Shown: positions 24,934 to 33,097 of the stretch, one piece after another | Layout: each line of letters begins with the position of its first letter | Numbering within the stretch: the stretch's first letter is position 1 | Program-made: the position numbers and the translations under genes | The notes under the pieces: generated by a model | The model's database searches: none | What the model saw: only the letters and a program-made list of their open reading frames with translations | What the model was told of the DNA's origin: nothing | Assembly (NCBI RefSeq): GCF_001571365.1 | Contig: NZ_BCTQ01000027.1 | Location: 26,389-90,388, forward strand | Direction: 5' to 3' | Length of the DNA: 64,000 nt | From: Achromobacter denitrificans NBRC 15125 | GTDB lineage: Bacteria > Pseudomonadota > Gammaproteobacteria > Burkholderiales > Burkholderiaceae_B

Positions 24934-26022
24934 ATGCAATCCACCCCCCGCTATTTTTCCTCCAGCTACGCGCAGGCGCGCGACCGCTTCCTGGCGGCGG
25001 CGTCCCCCGTCGCCACCCACGTGCAGTCCTACGCCATCGAACCCCGGGGCAGCGAAGGCGAGCCGCTGGCCACCGACGTGGCCCTGATCGGCGACGCGAA
25101 CGCCGAGCGGCTGCTCATCATGACCTCCGCCACGCACGGGGTCGAAGGCTTCTGCGGATCGGGCTGCCAGCTGGCCTTGCTGGACGATGCGCCGATGCTG
25201 GAGCGCGCGCGCCGCGCCGGCATAGCCCTGTTGCTAGTGCATGCCGTGAATCCCTACGGCTTTTCGTGGATCGCGCGCACGGACGAAGGCAATGTGGACC
25301 TGAACCGCAATGCGCAGCCGTTCGACGGTCGCCCGCTGCCGTCCAATCCCGGCTACGGCCTGGTGCATGAGCTGCTGCTGCCTCGGGAATGGCCGCCCAC
25401 GCCGCGGAACCAGCAGGATCTCGCCCGCCACATCGAGCAGCATGGCCTGCCCGCCGTGACGCAGGCCGTGTCGCGCGGGCAGTACACGCACGCCGACGGC
25501 CTGTTCTATGGCGGCGACCGTCCGGCCGCCTCGCTCGTCAACCTGCGCGGCATCCTGCAGGCCCACGCCAGCCGCCATGCGCGCATCGGCTGGATCGACG
25601 TGCATACCGGCCTGGGCCCGCGCGGCCACGGCGAGAAGATCTACGCCGGTCGCCGTAACGAGGCCGAAGTGGCGCGGGCGCGCAACTGGTGGGGCAGCGA
25701 CATCGCCGTGCCATACCAGGGAAGCTCGGCATCGGTGGACATCACTGGCCATCTCGCCGGCCTGATCTACGAGGCTTGTCCCGATTCCGAGCCCACGCTG
25801 ATGGCGCTGGAGTTCGGCACCTTGCCGTGGGAAGACGTGGTCCTCGCGCTGCGCGGCCGCAATTGGCTGCGCGCCCATCCCGAGGCCGGCCCGGCGCAGC
25901 GGCGCGAAATCCTGCAAGCCACGCTGGACGCGTTCTATTGCGGCCAGGAGGACTGGCAGGGCATGGTGCTGGGGCAAAGCCGCGTCGCGGTGCTGCAAGC
26001 GCTGTGCGGGCTGGAGGCCTGA
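24934..26022 (+). CDS. DUF2817 (M14-like) zinc carboxypeptidase/deacylase-type protein
   Basis: 362 residues. The M14-like zinc site is seen as SATHGVEGFCG (HxxE) with a later His in WIDVHTGLG. The element VNPYGFSWIARTDEGNVDLN is typical of DUF2817. The start ATG 24934 is preceded by GAGG. Related enzymes remove an amino acid or acyl group from a small amide. No signal peptide is seen, so it is cytoplasmic and would act on what the upstream MHS transporter brings in. The actual bond is unknown. Confidence 0.8.
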   Translation: MQSTPRYFSSSYAQARDRFLAAASPVATHVQSYAIEPRGSEGEPLATDVALIGDANAERLLIMTSATHGVEGFCGSGCQLALLDDAPMLERARRAGIALLLVHAVNPYGFSWIARTDEGNVDLNRNAQPFDGRPLPSNPGYGLVHELLLPREWPPTPRNQQDLARHIEQHGLPAVTQAVSRGQYTHADGLFYGGDRPAASLVNLRGILQAHASRHARIGWIDVHTGLGPRGHGEKIYAGRRNEAEVARARNWWGSDIAVPYQGSSASVDITGHLAGLIYEACPDSEPTLMALEFGTLPWEDVVLALRGRNWLRAHPEAGPAQRREILQATLDAFYCGQEDWQGMVLGQSRVAVLQALCGLEA

Positions 26023-26035
26023 ACCTTCCCCGTTG

Positions 26036-26149
26036 GTGGGCTTCTCCGAAGCCGAGGTCAAGCTCCTGCATGCCTACGACTTGAAGAGCCTGACGGAGAA
26101 GAAGGCCGACATCCTCGAATTCTGGAACAAGGAATTCAAGGCGGGTTGA
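26036..26149 (+). pseudogene. Possible C-terminal gene remnant (37 codons)
   Basis: A short frame from GTG 26036 to TGA 26147-26149. It reads like a normal soluble protein end: GFSEAEVKLLHAYDLKSL, then acidic-basic residues and EFWNKEFKAG. It has no ribosome site and no upstream body, because the DUF2817 gene ends 13 bases earlier in another frame. Codon use is like the neighbours. I take it as the leftover 3' end of a deleted gene; it could also be a tiny real protein. I do not recognise the family. Confidence 0.3.
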
Positions 26150-26258
26150 GCCCGGGGGGCGGCGCTCGCGGCCGCCCCGCGGCTGCCTGGCCGGCAGCGT
26201 GGACTGCCGGCAGGCCGCGAGCCCGCGCATTTTCCCAGGGAGGTCTTGCGCTGCAATT

Positions 26259-26276
26259 GAAATGTTATATCATTTG
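26259..26276. promoter_or_regulatory. Zur-like box 1
   Basis: GAAATGTTATATCATTTG: the left half, AATGTTATA, matches the known Zur consensus (AATGTTATA plus TATAACATT), and the right half deviates by a few bases. It sits 40-57 bases before the zinc receptor ATG. The core AATGTTATATCATT (26261-26274) is exactly mirrored by box 2. Confidence 0.7.
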
Positions 26277-26286
26277 CTACTTGGCT

Positions 26287-26304
26287 GTAATGATATAACA
26301 TTCA
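26287..26304. promoter_or_regulatory. Zur-like box 2, mirror image of box 1
   Basis: GTAATGATATAACATTCA: the right half, TATAACATT, matches the Zur consensus. The core AATGATATAACATT (26289-26302) is the perfect reverse complement of the box 1 core, with 14 bases between the arms and 28 bases between centres. It abuts the ribosome site AGAGGG (26305-26310), so a bound repressor would block initiation. Confidence 0.7.
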
Positions 26305-26315
26305 AGAGGGCGATG

Positions 26316-28427
26316 ATGAGTGGCAAGAAGCAGGGGCAGTCGCGGGAAAGCGGCGCGAGGGGCGGCAGGCGGATATCGCGCAAGCGGGGATTGAAACCCT
26401 GGGCTTGCGCCTTGGCGCTGGCGGCGCCGGCCGTCCAGGCCCAGACGGCAACCGAGCCGGCCGGCGGCCGCGTGCTGGCGCCCATCACGGTGTCGGCCAA
26501 TCCGTTGGGGCTGGACCTGAACAGCACCACGCTGCCGGCGTCGGTGCTGGAAGGCGATGCGCTGATCGAGCAGCGCACCGGAACGCTGGGCGAGACGCTG
26601 AAGAACCTGCCCGGCGTCAATAGCGATACCTTCGGCGCCGGCGCCAGCCGCCCGGTCATCCGGGGGCAGACGGCGCCGCGGGTGAAGGTTCTGTCCGACG
26701 GCTCCGAAGTCATGGATGCCTCCGGCATTTCTCCCGATCACGCCGTGACGGTGGAACCCTTGCTGGCCGAGCGCATCGAGGTGCTGCGCGGCCCGGCCAC
26801 GCTGCTGTACGGCGGCGGCGCGATCGGCGGGGTGGTCAACGTGGTGGACAAGAAGGTGCCGACCGCGGTGCCGGAGAAGGGCGTCGAGGCGGAGGCCGAA
26901 CTGCGCGGGGCGACGGGCACCAAGGAACGCTCGGGCGCCGTGGGCGTCACCGCCGGCGAAGGCCAGTTCGCCGTGCGCGTGGAGGGCATGAAGCGCCGCA
27001 GCAGCGACTACGACGTGCCCGACTGGCCGGGCGGCAAGCTGGAAGGCTCGTACAGCGAGTCCACGCAGGGTTCCGTGGGCATGTCGTGGATCACGCCGCG
27101 CGGCTATGTCGGCCTGGCTTTCACCCATCTGGAAAGCGAGTACGGCCTGCCGGGACACAACCACGAATACGAAGGCTGCCATCCCCACGGCACGCACCTG
27201 CACTGCGGCGGCCACGATCACGACCATGGCGACGAGGAAGCCGGGCACGACCACGAGCACGAACATGGCGGCGTGCCCTACGTGAAGCTGCGCAGCAACC
27301 GGGTGGACCTGCGCGCCGAATACCAGGATCCGTTCGCGGGTTTCGAGAAGATCCGGCTGCGCGGCGGCCTGACCGACTACCAGCACGACGAGATCGAGGG
27401 CGGCGAGGTCGGCACCCGGTTCAAGAACAAGGGCTATGACCTGCGCCTGGAGCTGCAGCACAAGCCGATCGCGGGCTGGCGCGGCGTGGTGGGGCTGCAG
27501 AACGCCTACAGCGATTTCCGCGCCGACGGCGAGGAAGCCTTCCTGCCGCGCAGCAAGACGCGCTCCAACGGCCTGTTCGTGCTGGAGGAATACCAGCTGA
27601 ACGACTGGCGGTTCGAACTGGGCGCGCGGCAGGACTGGCAGCGCATCTCGCCGTCCGGCGGGGCGCCGCGCAGCAGCCTGTCGGGCACGTCGTTCTCGGC
27701 CGCCGCCATCTGGGACTTCGCGCCGCAGTATTCCGTGGCGCTGTCGCTGTCGCGGTCGCAGCGCCTGCCGACGGCGCAGGAGCTCTACGCCGATGGGGTG
27801 CACCTGGCCACCAACACCTACGAGCTGGGCAACGCGGACCTGGGCCGCGAGACCTCGCACAACATCGACCTGACGCTGCGCAAGCACTCGGGCGACACCA
27901 CGTTCTCGGCCAGCGTGTTCCACAACCGCGTGAAGAACTACATCTACGCCGATACGCTGGACCGCTACGAAGACTTCCGCCTGATCGAATACGCGCAGCG
28001 CGACGCGGAGTTCACCGGGGTGGAAGGGGAGTTGCGCCACCAGTTCACGCCGGTGTTCTCGGCCGCCGTGTTCGGCGACTACGTGCGGGGCAAGCTGACC
28101 GGCGGCGACGGCAACCTGCCGCGCATCCCGGCCGCCCGGGCAGGCGTGCGCGGCAATTTCAAGTGGGAGCAGTGGTCGGGCGGCGTGGAATACGCGCGCG
28201 TGTTCGCGCAGAAGGACATCGCCGATTATGAGGACACCACGCCGGGCTACAACATGGTGAATGCCGTGGTGGCCTACCGGGGCCAGTACGGCGCCACGGG
28301 TTACGAGGTCTACCTGCGCGGCACCAACCTGTTGAACAAGCTGGCCTACAACCACGCTTCCTTCATTTCCTCGGTGGCGCCGCTGCCCGGACGCAGCGTG
28401 CTGCTGGGCGTGCGGATGACGTACTGA
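26316..28427 (+). CDS. znuD: TonB-dependent outer-membrane zinc receptor, ZnuD-like
   Basis: 703 residues from ATG 26316, five bases after AGAGGG; an adjacent ATG at 26313 is only two bases from that site. Signal peptide with an Arg/Lys-rich start and a hydrophobic core ending in AVQAQ. The plug domain covers ERIEVLRGPATLLYGGGAIG, and a 22-strand barrel ends in an aromatic/Tyr residue (LLGVRMTY). A long His/Asp/Glu-rich extracellular loop (about residues 281-318, with HPHGTHLHCGGHDHDHGDEE) is the hallmark of ZnuD receptors. Zinc transport is further supported by two Zur-like boxes directly upstream. A copper or cobalt role is less likely for that reason. Confidence 0.9.
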   Translation: MSGKKQGQSRESGARGGRRISRKRGLKPWACALALAAPAVQAQTATEPAGGRVLAPITVSANPLGLDLNSTTLPASVLEGDALIEQRTGTLGETLKNLPGVNSDTFGAGASRPVIRGQTAPRVKVLSDGSEVMDASGISPDHAVTVEPLLAERIEVLRGPATLLYGGGAIGGVVNVVDKKVPTAVPEKGVEAEAELRGATGTKERSGAVGVTAGEGQFAVRVEGMKRRSSDYDVPDWPGGKLEGSYSESTQGSVGMSWITPRGYVGLAFTHLESEYGLPGHNHEYEGCHPHGTHLHCGGHDHDHGDEEAGHDHEHEHGGVPYVKLRSNRVDLRAEYQDPFAGFEKIRLRGGLTDYQHDEIEGGEVGTRFKNKGYDLRLELQHKPIAGWRGVVGLQNAYSDFRADGEEAFLPRSKTRSNGLFVLEEYQLNDWRFELGARQDWQRISPSGGAPRSSLSGTSFSAAAIWDFAPQYSVALSLSRSQRLPTAQELYADGVHLATNTYELGNADLGRETSHNIDLTLRKHSGDTTFSASVFHNRVKNYIYADTLDRYEDFRLIEYAQRDAEFTGVEGELRHQFTPVFSAAVFGDYVRGKLTGGDGNLPRIPAARAGVRGNFKWEQWSGGVEYARVFAQKDIADYEDTTPGYNMVNAVVAYRGQYGATGYEVYLRGTNLLNKLAYNHASFISSVAPLPGRSVLLGVRMTY

Positions 28428-28467
28428 TGGCCCCGGCCGCCTCGGGCGGCCCGCCGCGATCCGCCAT

Positions 28468-28501
28468 GGTGGGACGGGAGTTCCCGTCCCGCCTTTTTTT
28501 G
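28468..28501 (+). terminator. Rho-independent terminator after the zinc receptor gene
   Basis: Stem GGGACGGGA (28471-28479) with TCCCGTCCC (28482-28490), extendable to 12 pairs with one G-T, followed by a run of eight T (28494-28501). Confidence 0.88.
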
Positions 28502-28634
28502 TCGCGGGGCCGTCGGCGCCTGGGAGCAGCAAGCAGGCGAAGCCCTGCGCAGCGTGGGGGATTTCCCCCGTCTACGGGTAGACCCCGATGCTGTCGTCGT
28601 TGACGTTGGCCGATCCGCTTCCTAGAATCAAATT

Positions 28635-28644
28635 TGTGATCACA
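28635..28644. promoter_or_regulatory. Palindrome TGTGATCACA before the SDR/E1 operon
   Basis: A perfect 10-base palindrome in an AT-rich patch 29 bases before the first SDR ATG, in the 245-base gap after the terminator. TGATCA-cored palindromes are common FadR-type GntR sites, and a GntR gene lies inside the operon (32384-33085). The rest of the gap (28502-28620) shows no other signal. Confidence 0.45.
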
Positions 28645-28672
28645 TATCAAAAATAGCATCGACGGACGCAGC

Positions 28673-29446
28673 ATGGCCCAACAAGAACACTTCGATATCC
28701 GAGACAAGGTCGTTTTGATCACCGGTGCAGCAGGCGGCATCGGCGCCGCGCTCAGCCGGGCCTATGCCCGCGCGGGCGCGACGCTGGTACTGACCGACCT
28801 GGCGGGGGAAAGGCTGGACGCGCTGGCGTCCGAGCTGCGCGGATCCGGCGCCAAGACCGGAAGCTACGCGCTGCAAGTGGAAGACCGCGCCGCCTGCGAG
28901 GCCGTGGTGGCCGACGCGGTCGCCGCCTATGGCAGGGTGGACGTGCTGGTGAATTGCGCCGGGGTCAACACCCGCATGCGGCCGGAGCTGTACGCGGAAG
29001 ACGTCTGGGACCGCATCATCGACATCAACCTGAAGGGCAGCTTCAACATGTGCCAGGCCGTGCACGCGACCATGCGGGCGCGCGGCAAGGGCAAGATCAT
29101 CAATATCGGCTCCATCCTGGCGCTTGCCTCCAACGCCGTGACGGCGGCGTACTCGGCCAGCAAGGGCGGAGTCCTGCAGCTGACGCGTTCGCTGGCCTGC
29201 GCCTGGGCGGCCGACGGCATCGCGGTCAACGTGATCCAGCCCGGCTGGATCGATACCGCGCTGTCGCGCCAGGCCCGGGTGGACATCCCGGGCCACGCGG
29301 AACGCGTGGTGGCCACCACGCCCATGGGGCGCTGGGGCGAGCCGGAAGACCTGGTCGGCCCGGCCCTGTTCCTGTCCAGCCCCGCTTCCGACTTCGTGAC
29401 GGGCGCGAGCCTGGTCGTGGACGGCGGCGTGACCGCGCACATCTGA
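28673..29446 (+). CDS. Short-chain dehydrogenase/reductase
   Basis: 257 residues, classical SDR. Cofactor motif TGAAGGIGAALSRAY (18-32), NCAGVN, catalytic Ser in NIGSILAL, YSASKGG (YxxxK), and a C-terminal ASLVVDGGVTAHI. An acidic residue after the second strand (LTDLAGERL) favours NAD over NADP. It is the first gene of the operon, 14 bases before the fused E1. It probably oxidises an alcohol or diol to the oxo compound that the E1/E2 complex cleaves. Confidence 0.88.
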   Translation: MAQQEHFDIRDKVVLITGAAGGIGAALSRAYARAGATLVLTDLAGERLDALASELRGSGAKTGSYALQVEDRAACEAVVADAVAAYGRVDVLVNCAGVNTRMRPELYAEDVWDRIIDINLKGSFNMCQAVHATMRARGKGKIINIGSILALASNAVTAAYSASKGGVLQLTRSLACAWAADGIAVNVIQPGWIDTALSRQARVDIPGHAERVVATTPMGRWGEPEDLVGPALFLSSPASDFVTGASLVVDGGVTAHI

Positions 29447-29460
29447 GCCGAGAGGACCGC

Positions 29461-31671
29461 ATGCAACTCGAAGTAGTCGAACAGAAGACGCCGGTGCACA
29501 CGCTGGCCGTGCAGGAAAGCGATTGGGCCCTGTTGACGCGCGCGGAGGCGCTGCGGCTGACGACGCTGTTCCTGGTGGCGCGCCGCTTCGAAGAGAAAAT
29601 CCTGCAGCTCGACAAGCTGAACCTGGTCCACGGGCCGGCGCACTCCAGCATCGGGCAGGAAGGCGCGGCCGCCGGCTGCATCGCGGCCCTGCCCGTCGAT
29701 ACGCTGATGAACGGCACGCACCGCGCGCACCACCAGTGCATCGCCAAGGCGGTCAACGCGCTGTACGACGAAGACCTGGATCCGTCCGCGGCCGGGCTGA
29801 CCCTGCGCATGCGTCAGGAGATCCAGGGACTGATGCACGAGATCCTGGGCCTGAAGGACGGCTGGACCGGCGGGCGAGGCGGCTCCATGCACCTGCGGCG
29901 CGCGGACCTGGGCATCATGGGCACCAACGCCATCGTGGCGGGCGGCATTCCCATCGCCTGCGGGCATGCGTTCGCGGAGAAGCAGCGCGGCTCGGGCAAG
30001 GCCATGGTCACGTTTTTCGGCGACGGCGCGGTGCATCAGGGCGCCACGCATGAAGCCATGAACCTGGCGGCGCTGTACGGCCTGCCCATGATCTTCTTCC
30101 TCGAAAACAACAAGTACGCGGTCTCCATGAGCGTGGAGCAATCCACCTTCGAGACCGAACTGCTGACGCGGCCGCAAGGCCACGGCATCGCCGCGGTCAA
30201 GGTGGACGGGATGAATCCGTTCGCGGTCTGGCTCGCCGCCCGCTGGGCGCGCGAGCACATCGCCCGCGAAGGACGCCCGGCCTTCATCCTGGCCGAGGTC
30301 TATCGCTACTACCACCAGAGTTCGTCGATCCCCGGCAGCGCGTTCGGCTACCGCACGCGCGACGAAGAGAACGCCTGGAAGGCGCGCGATCCCTGGCTGT
30401 TCCTGCAGCGCGAGCTGCCGGCGCGCGGCATTCTCGATGCCGACGAACTGGCCGCCATCGACGCCGCCGTGACCGACGCGGTCGAGGCCGCCGCGGCGTC
30501 CTGCGTCGAGGGCTCCGGCTCCTCGACACGCATCCGCGCCGAACTCTGGCCCGCCGCCGCCACCGTGGACCGGCATCTCGCGAGCGACCTGACGGAATTC
30601 GAGGGCGTGCGCTACGCCGAAGCGGAGGACTATGCCGCAGAGGACATGGAGCCCATGACCTACATCGAGGCCATCGCCCGGGCCATGGGGGCGCGGATGG
30701 CCGAGGACGAGGACATCTACGTATTCGGCGAGGACGTGGCCAACATGGGCGGCGGCACGGTGGGCGCCACCCGCGGCCTGACCGAGCGCTTCGCCGGCAG
30801 GCTGGTCAACACGCCCATCACCGAGAACGGCTTTTGCGGACTGGCCACGGGCGCGGCGCTGTCGGGCCTGAAGCCCGTGGTCGAGCTGATGTACAGCGAT
30901 TTCTTCCTGGTGGCGGGCGACCAGCTGCTGAACCAGGCGGGCAAGATCCGCCACCTGTTCAATGGCACGGCCAGCGTGCCGCTGGTGCTGCGCACGCGGA
31001 TCCCCGGGCCGGAGGGCTACGGTTCGCAGCATTCGATGGACCCCGCGGGCGTGTTCGCCCTGTTTCCCGGCTGGCGCATCGTGGCGCCGTCCAATGCCTT
31101 CGATTACGTGGGCCTGATGAACTCGGCGCTGCGCTGCAAGGACCCGGTTCTGGTCATCGAGCCTCAGCAGTTGCACAAGCGCAAGGCGCCGGTGCCCAAG
31201 GACCTGGACTACTACATTCCCATCGGCCGCGCCAAGCGCGTGCGCGAAGGCGACCAGATCACGCTGCTCACGACCTTGACCATGGTGGACGAATGCTGCC
31301 GCCTGGTGGACGAGGCGGGCGTTCGCGCCGACGTGATCGATCTGCGCACGCTGTCCCAGCGCGATATCGACTACGACACCATCGGCCGCTCCGTCATGAA
31401 GACGGGCCGGGTGGCGATCGTGGAACAGACCACCCGGGGCGCGAGCCTGGGGGCGCTGATCGCCGACGAGATCCAGCGCCGCTACTTCGATTACCTGGAC
31501 CAGCCGGTCAAGCGCGTCACCGGCCGCTGGGCGCCGCCGGTGGTGTCGCAGGCGCTGGAGCTCGCCGCGCTGGCGGGCGAGGAAGACGTGCGCGCGCTGA
31601 TCCAGGACATGCTGGCCGACAGCGCCCTGTCCGCAACCCCCTCGGGAGACGCCCATGCCGCGCGCGCTTGA
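29461..31671 (+). CDS. Fused alpha-beta E1 thiamine-diphosphate dehydrogenase (acetoin/2-oxo-acid type)
   Basis: 736 residues that join two proteins normally separate. Residues 25-330 are E1 alpha, with thiamine diphosphate motif GDGA at 187-190 through NN at 216-217. Residues 395-720 are E1 beta, with EDVANMGGGTVGATRGL, TPITENGFCGLA and QHSMDP. A linker rich in Ala/Asp lies between them. Such E1s decarboxylate 2-oxo acids or cleave acetoin-like diketones and pass the acyl group to lipoyl-E2. The E2 gene is at 33098, but no E3 gene is in the window, so E3 must be shared. The last 17 bases overlap the next SDR in another frame. Confidence 0.9.
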   Translation: MQLEVVEQKTPVHTLAVQESDWALLTRAEALRLTTLFLVARRFEEKILQLDKLNLVHGPAHSSIGQEGAAAGCIAALPVDTLMNGTHRAHHQCIAKAVNALYDEDLDPSAAGLTLRMRQEIQGLMHEILGLKDGWTGGRGGSMHLRRADLGIMGTNAIVAGGIPIACGHAFAEKQRGSGKAMVTFFGDGAVHQGATHEAMNLAALYGLPMIFFLENNKYAVSMSVEQSTFETELLTRPQGHGIAAVKVDGMNPFAVWLAARWAREHIAREGRPAFILAEVYRYYHQSSSIPGSAFGYRTRDEENAWKARDPWLFLQRELPARGILDADELAAIDAAVTDAVEAAAASCVEGSGSSTRIRAELWPAAATVDRHLASDLTEFEGVRYAEAEDYAAEDMEPMTYIEAIARAMGARMAEDEDIYVFGEDVANMGGGTVGATRGLTERFAGRLVNTPITENGFCGLATGAALSGLKPVVELMYSDFFLVAGDQLLNQAGKIRHLFNGTASVPLVLRTRIPGPEGYGSQHSMDPAGVFALFPGWRIVAPSNAFDYVGLMNSALRCKDPVLVIEPQQLHKRKAPVPKDLDYYIPIGRAKRVREGDQITLLTTLTMVDECCRLVDEAGVRADVIDLRTLSQRDIDYDTIGRSVMKTGRVAIVEQTTRGASLGALIADEIQRRYFDYLDQPVKRVTGRWAPPVVSQALELAALAGEEDVRALIQDMLADSALSATPSGDAHAARA

Positions 31672-32377
31672 AGGCAAGACCGTCCTGATCACCGGCGCCG
31701 CCGGCGGCATCGGCCGGGCGACCGCCGAAGTCTGCGCGGAACAGGGCGCTTCGCTGGTGCTGGCCGACCGGCAGGCGCCGCGGGAGTTGGCCGAACAACT
31801 GCTCGCCGGCGGCGCGCAGGCCCGCGCCATTGCCTTCGACGTCACCGACCGGGCGGCGGCCGAAGCCGCCGTGGCCGGCATCGACCGGCTGGACGCGCTG
31901 GTGGCCAACGCCGGCTACTGCCCCTGGGACGACTGGAACGAGGCGGGCTGGGACGAGGTATTCCACCGGGTCATCGACATCAACCTGCTGGGCCTCATGC
32001 ACCTGACGCGCGCCGCGCTGGCGAAGATGAGCGCGCAGGGCGCCGGCCGCATGGTCCTGGTGTCTTCCGTCGCGGCGCGCATGGGCGGCCTGGCGGCCAG
32101 CCCGCACTATGTCGCGGCCAAGGGCGGCACCCAAGCATTCGTCAAATGGCTGGCGCGCCGCGCGGCCGATTCGGGCGTGACCGTGAACAGCGTCGCGCCC
32201 GGCGCGACCGAAACGGGCATGACCCAGGGGCAGGCTTTCGATGCGAATAGAATTCCGCTGCGGCGCATGGCGCAGCCGCGCGAAATCGCCTTGCCCATCG
32301 CCTTTCTCTGTTCCGATGGCGCGAGCTACATCTGCGGCGCCACCCTGGATGTGAACGGTGGCGTCTATATGAATTGA
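31655..32377 (+). CDS. Short-chain dehydrogenase/reductase
   Basis: 240 residues. TGAAGGIGRATAEVC (11-25), NAGYCPWDDW in place of the usual NNAG, Ser in LVSSVAARMGG, and HYVAAKGG (YxxxK). Normal family ending TLDVNGGVYMN. The Cys-Pro-Trp-rich loop after NAG may shape the substrate pocket. It overlaps the E1 gene by 17 bases and ends six bases before the GntR gene. Probably a second oxidation step of the same pathway. Confidence 0.87.
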   Translation: MPRALEGKTVLITGAAGGIGRATAEVCAEQGASLVLADRQAPRELAEQLLAGGAQARAIAFDVTDRAAAEAAVAGIDRLDALVANAGYCPWDDWNEAGWDEVFHRVIDINLLGLMHLTRAALAKMSAQGAGRMVLVSSVAARMGGLAASPHYVAAKGGTQAFVKWLARRAADSGVTVNSVAPGATETGMTQGQAFDANRIPLRRMAQPREIALPIAFLCSDGASYICGATLDVNGGVYMN

Positions 32378-32383
32378 GACGAT

Positions 32384-33085
32384 ATGGACAACAGCATCCT
32401 GGAAGGCCTGCTCAACAAGCAGGAACGCATTACGGTCGCGGACCAGATCTACCAGAAGACCCGCCAGCTCCTGATGAGCGGCGCCGTTCCTCCTGGCGAA
32501 AAAGTGACCCTGCGCGGCCTGGCGGCCGTGCTCAACACCAGTCCGATGCCGGTGCGCGAAGCCGTGAACAAGCTGGTCGCCGAAGGCGCGTTGGAAATGC
32601 TGCCGAGCCGGGGCCTGCGCGTGCCCAAACCCAGCCTGCCGAAGTTCCGGGAGATTGTGCGCATCCGTTGCTGCGTGGAGGGTTTCGCGGCCGCGGAGGC
32701 CACGAAGATCATGACCGACGCGACGATGGCGCGCATACGGCAGTACGCGGACGAATTCGACAAGCTGGGGCACAAGCCCAGGATCGACACGTTGAAGACG
32801 ATCGAAGCCAATCGCAACCTGCACTTCACGCTGTATGAAGCGGCGGGCATGCCGCTGCTGGTGAGCATGATCGAGAACATCTGGCTGCAGATCGCGCCGC
32901 TGTTCTCGCTGAGCATGGGCAGCAAGGACCGGAAGTCCGAAAGCTGGGAGTCGTTCAGCCACCACGCGGCGCTGCTGGACGCATTGGAGCGGCGCGACGC
33001 CGAGGGGGCGCGCGCCGCCATCGTGGCGGACATCTCGGACGCCGCCCTGTACATCGAGAAGACCGGCAATTTGGCCGAAACATAA
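32384..33085 (+). CDS. GntR-family regulator, FCD subgroup
   Basis: 233 residues. Winged helix around residues 18-85 (LAAVLNTSPMPVREAVNKL; wing EMLPSRGLRVP), then an FCD-like helical domain with conserved NRNLHFTLYEAAG. It is embedded in the operon between the SDR and the E2 gene with gaps of 6 and 12 bases, so it is co-transcribed and probably autoregulated. The palindrome at 28635-28644 is the best candidate operator. Confidence 0.85.
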   Translation: MDNSILEGLLNKQERITVADQIYQKTRQLLMSGAVPPGEKVTLRGLAAVLNTSPMPVREAVNKLVAEGALEMLPSRGLRVPKPSLPKFREIVRIRCCVEGFAAAEATKIMTDATMARIRQYADEFDKLGHKPRIDTLKTIEANRNLHFTLYEAAGMPLLVSMIENIWLQIAPLFSLSMGSKDRKSESWESFSHHAALLDALERRDAEGARAAIVADISDAALYIEKTGNLAET

Positions 33086-33097
33086 AGCGAGTCAGAC

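Noticed and set aside
26277..28532. Minus-strand open frame of 751 codons opposite the zinc receptor gene
   Set aside because: It is a high-GC antisense shadow: rich in His, Arg, Gln and Gly without domains, no ribosome site, and fully covered by a gene with clear TonB-receptor motifs.
28635..28644. CRP site
   Set aside because: TGTGATCACA lacks the six-base spacer of TGTGA-N6-TCACA, and the local GntR gene explains it better.
28927..31908. Minus-strand open frame of 993 codons opposite the fused E1 gene
   Set aside because: Antisense shadow of a strongly conserved gene; the composition (Arg/His/Gln-rich, no hydrophobic core) is not protein-like.
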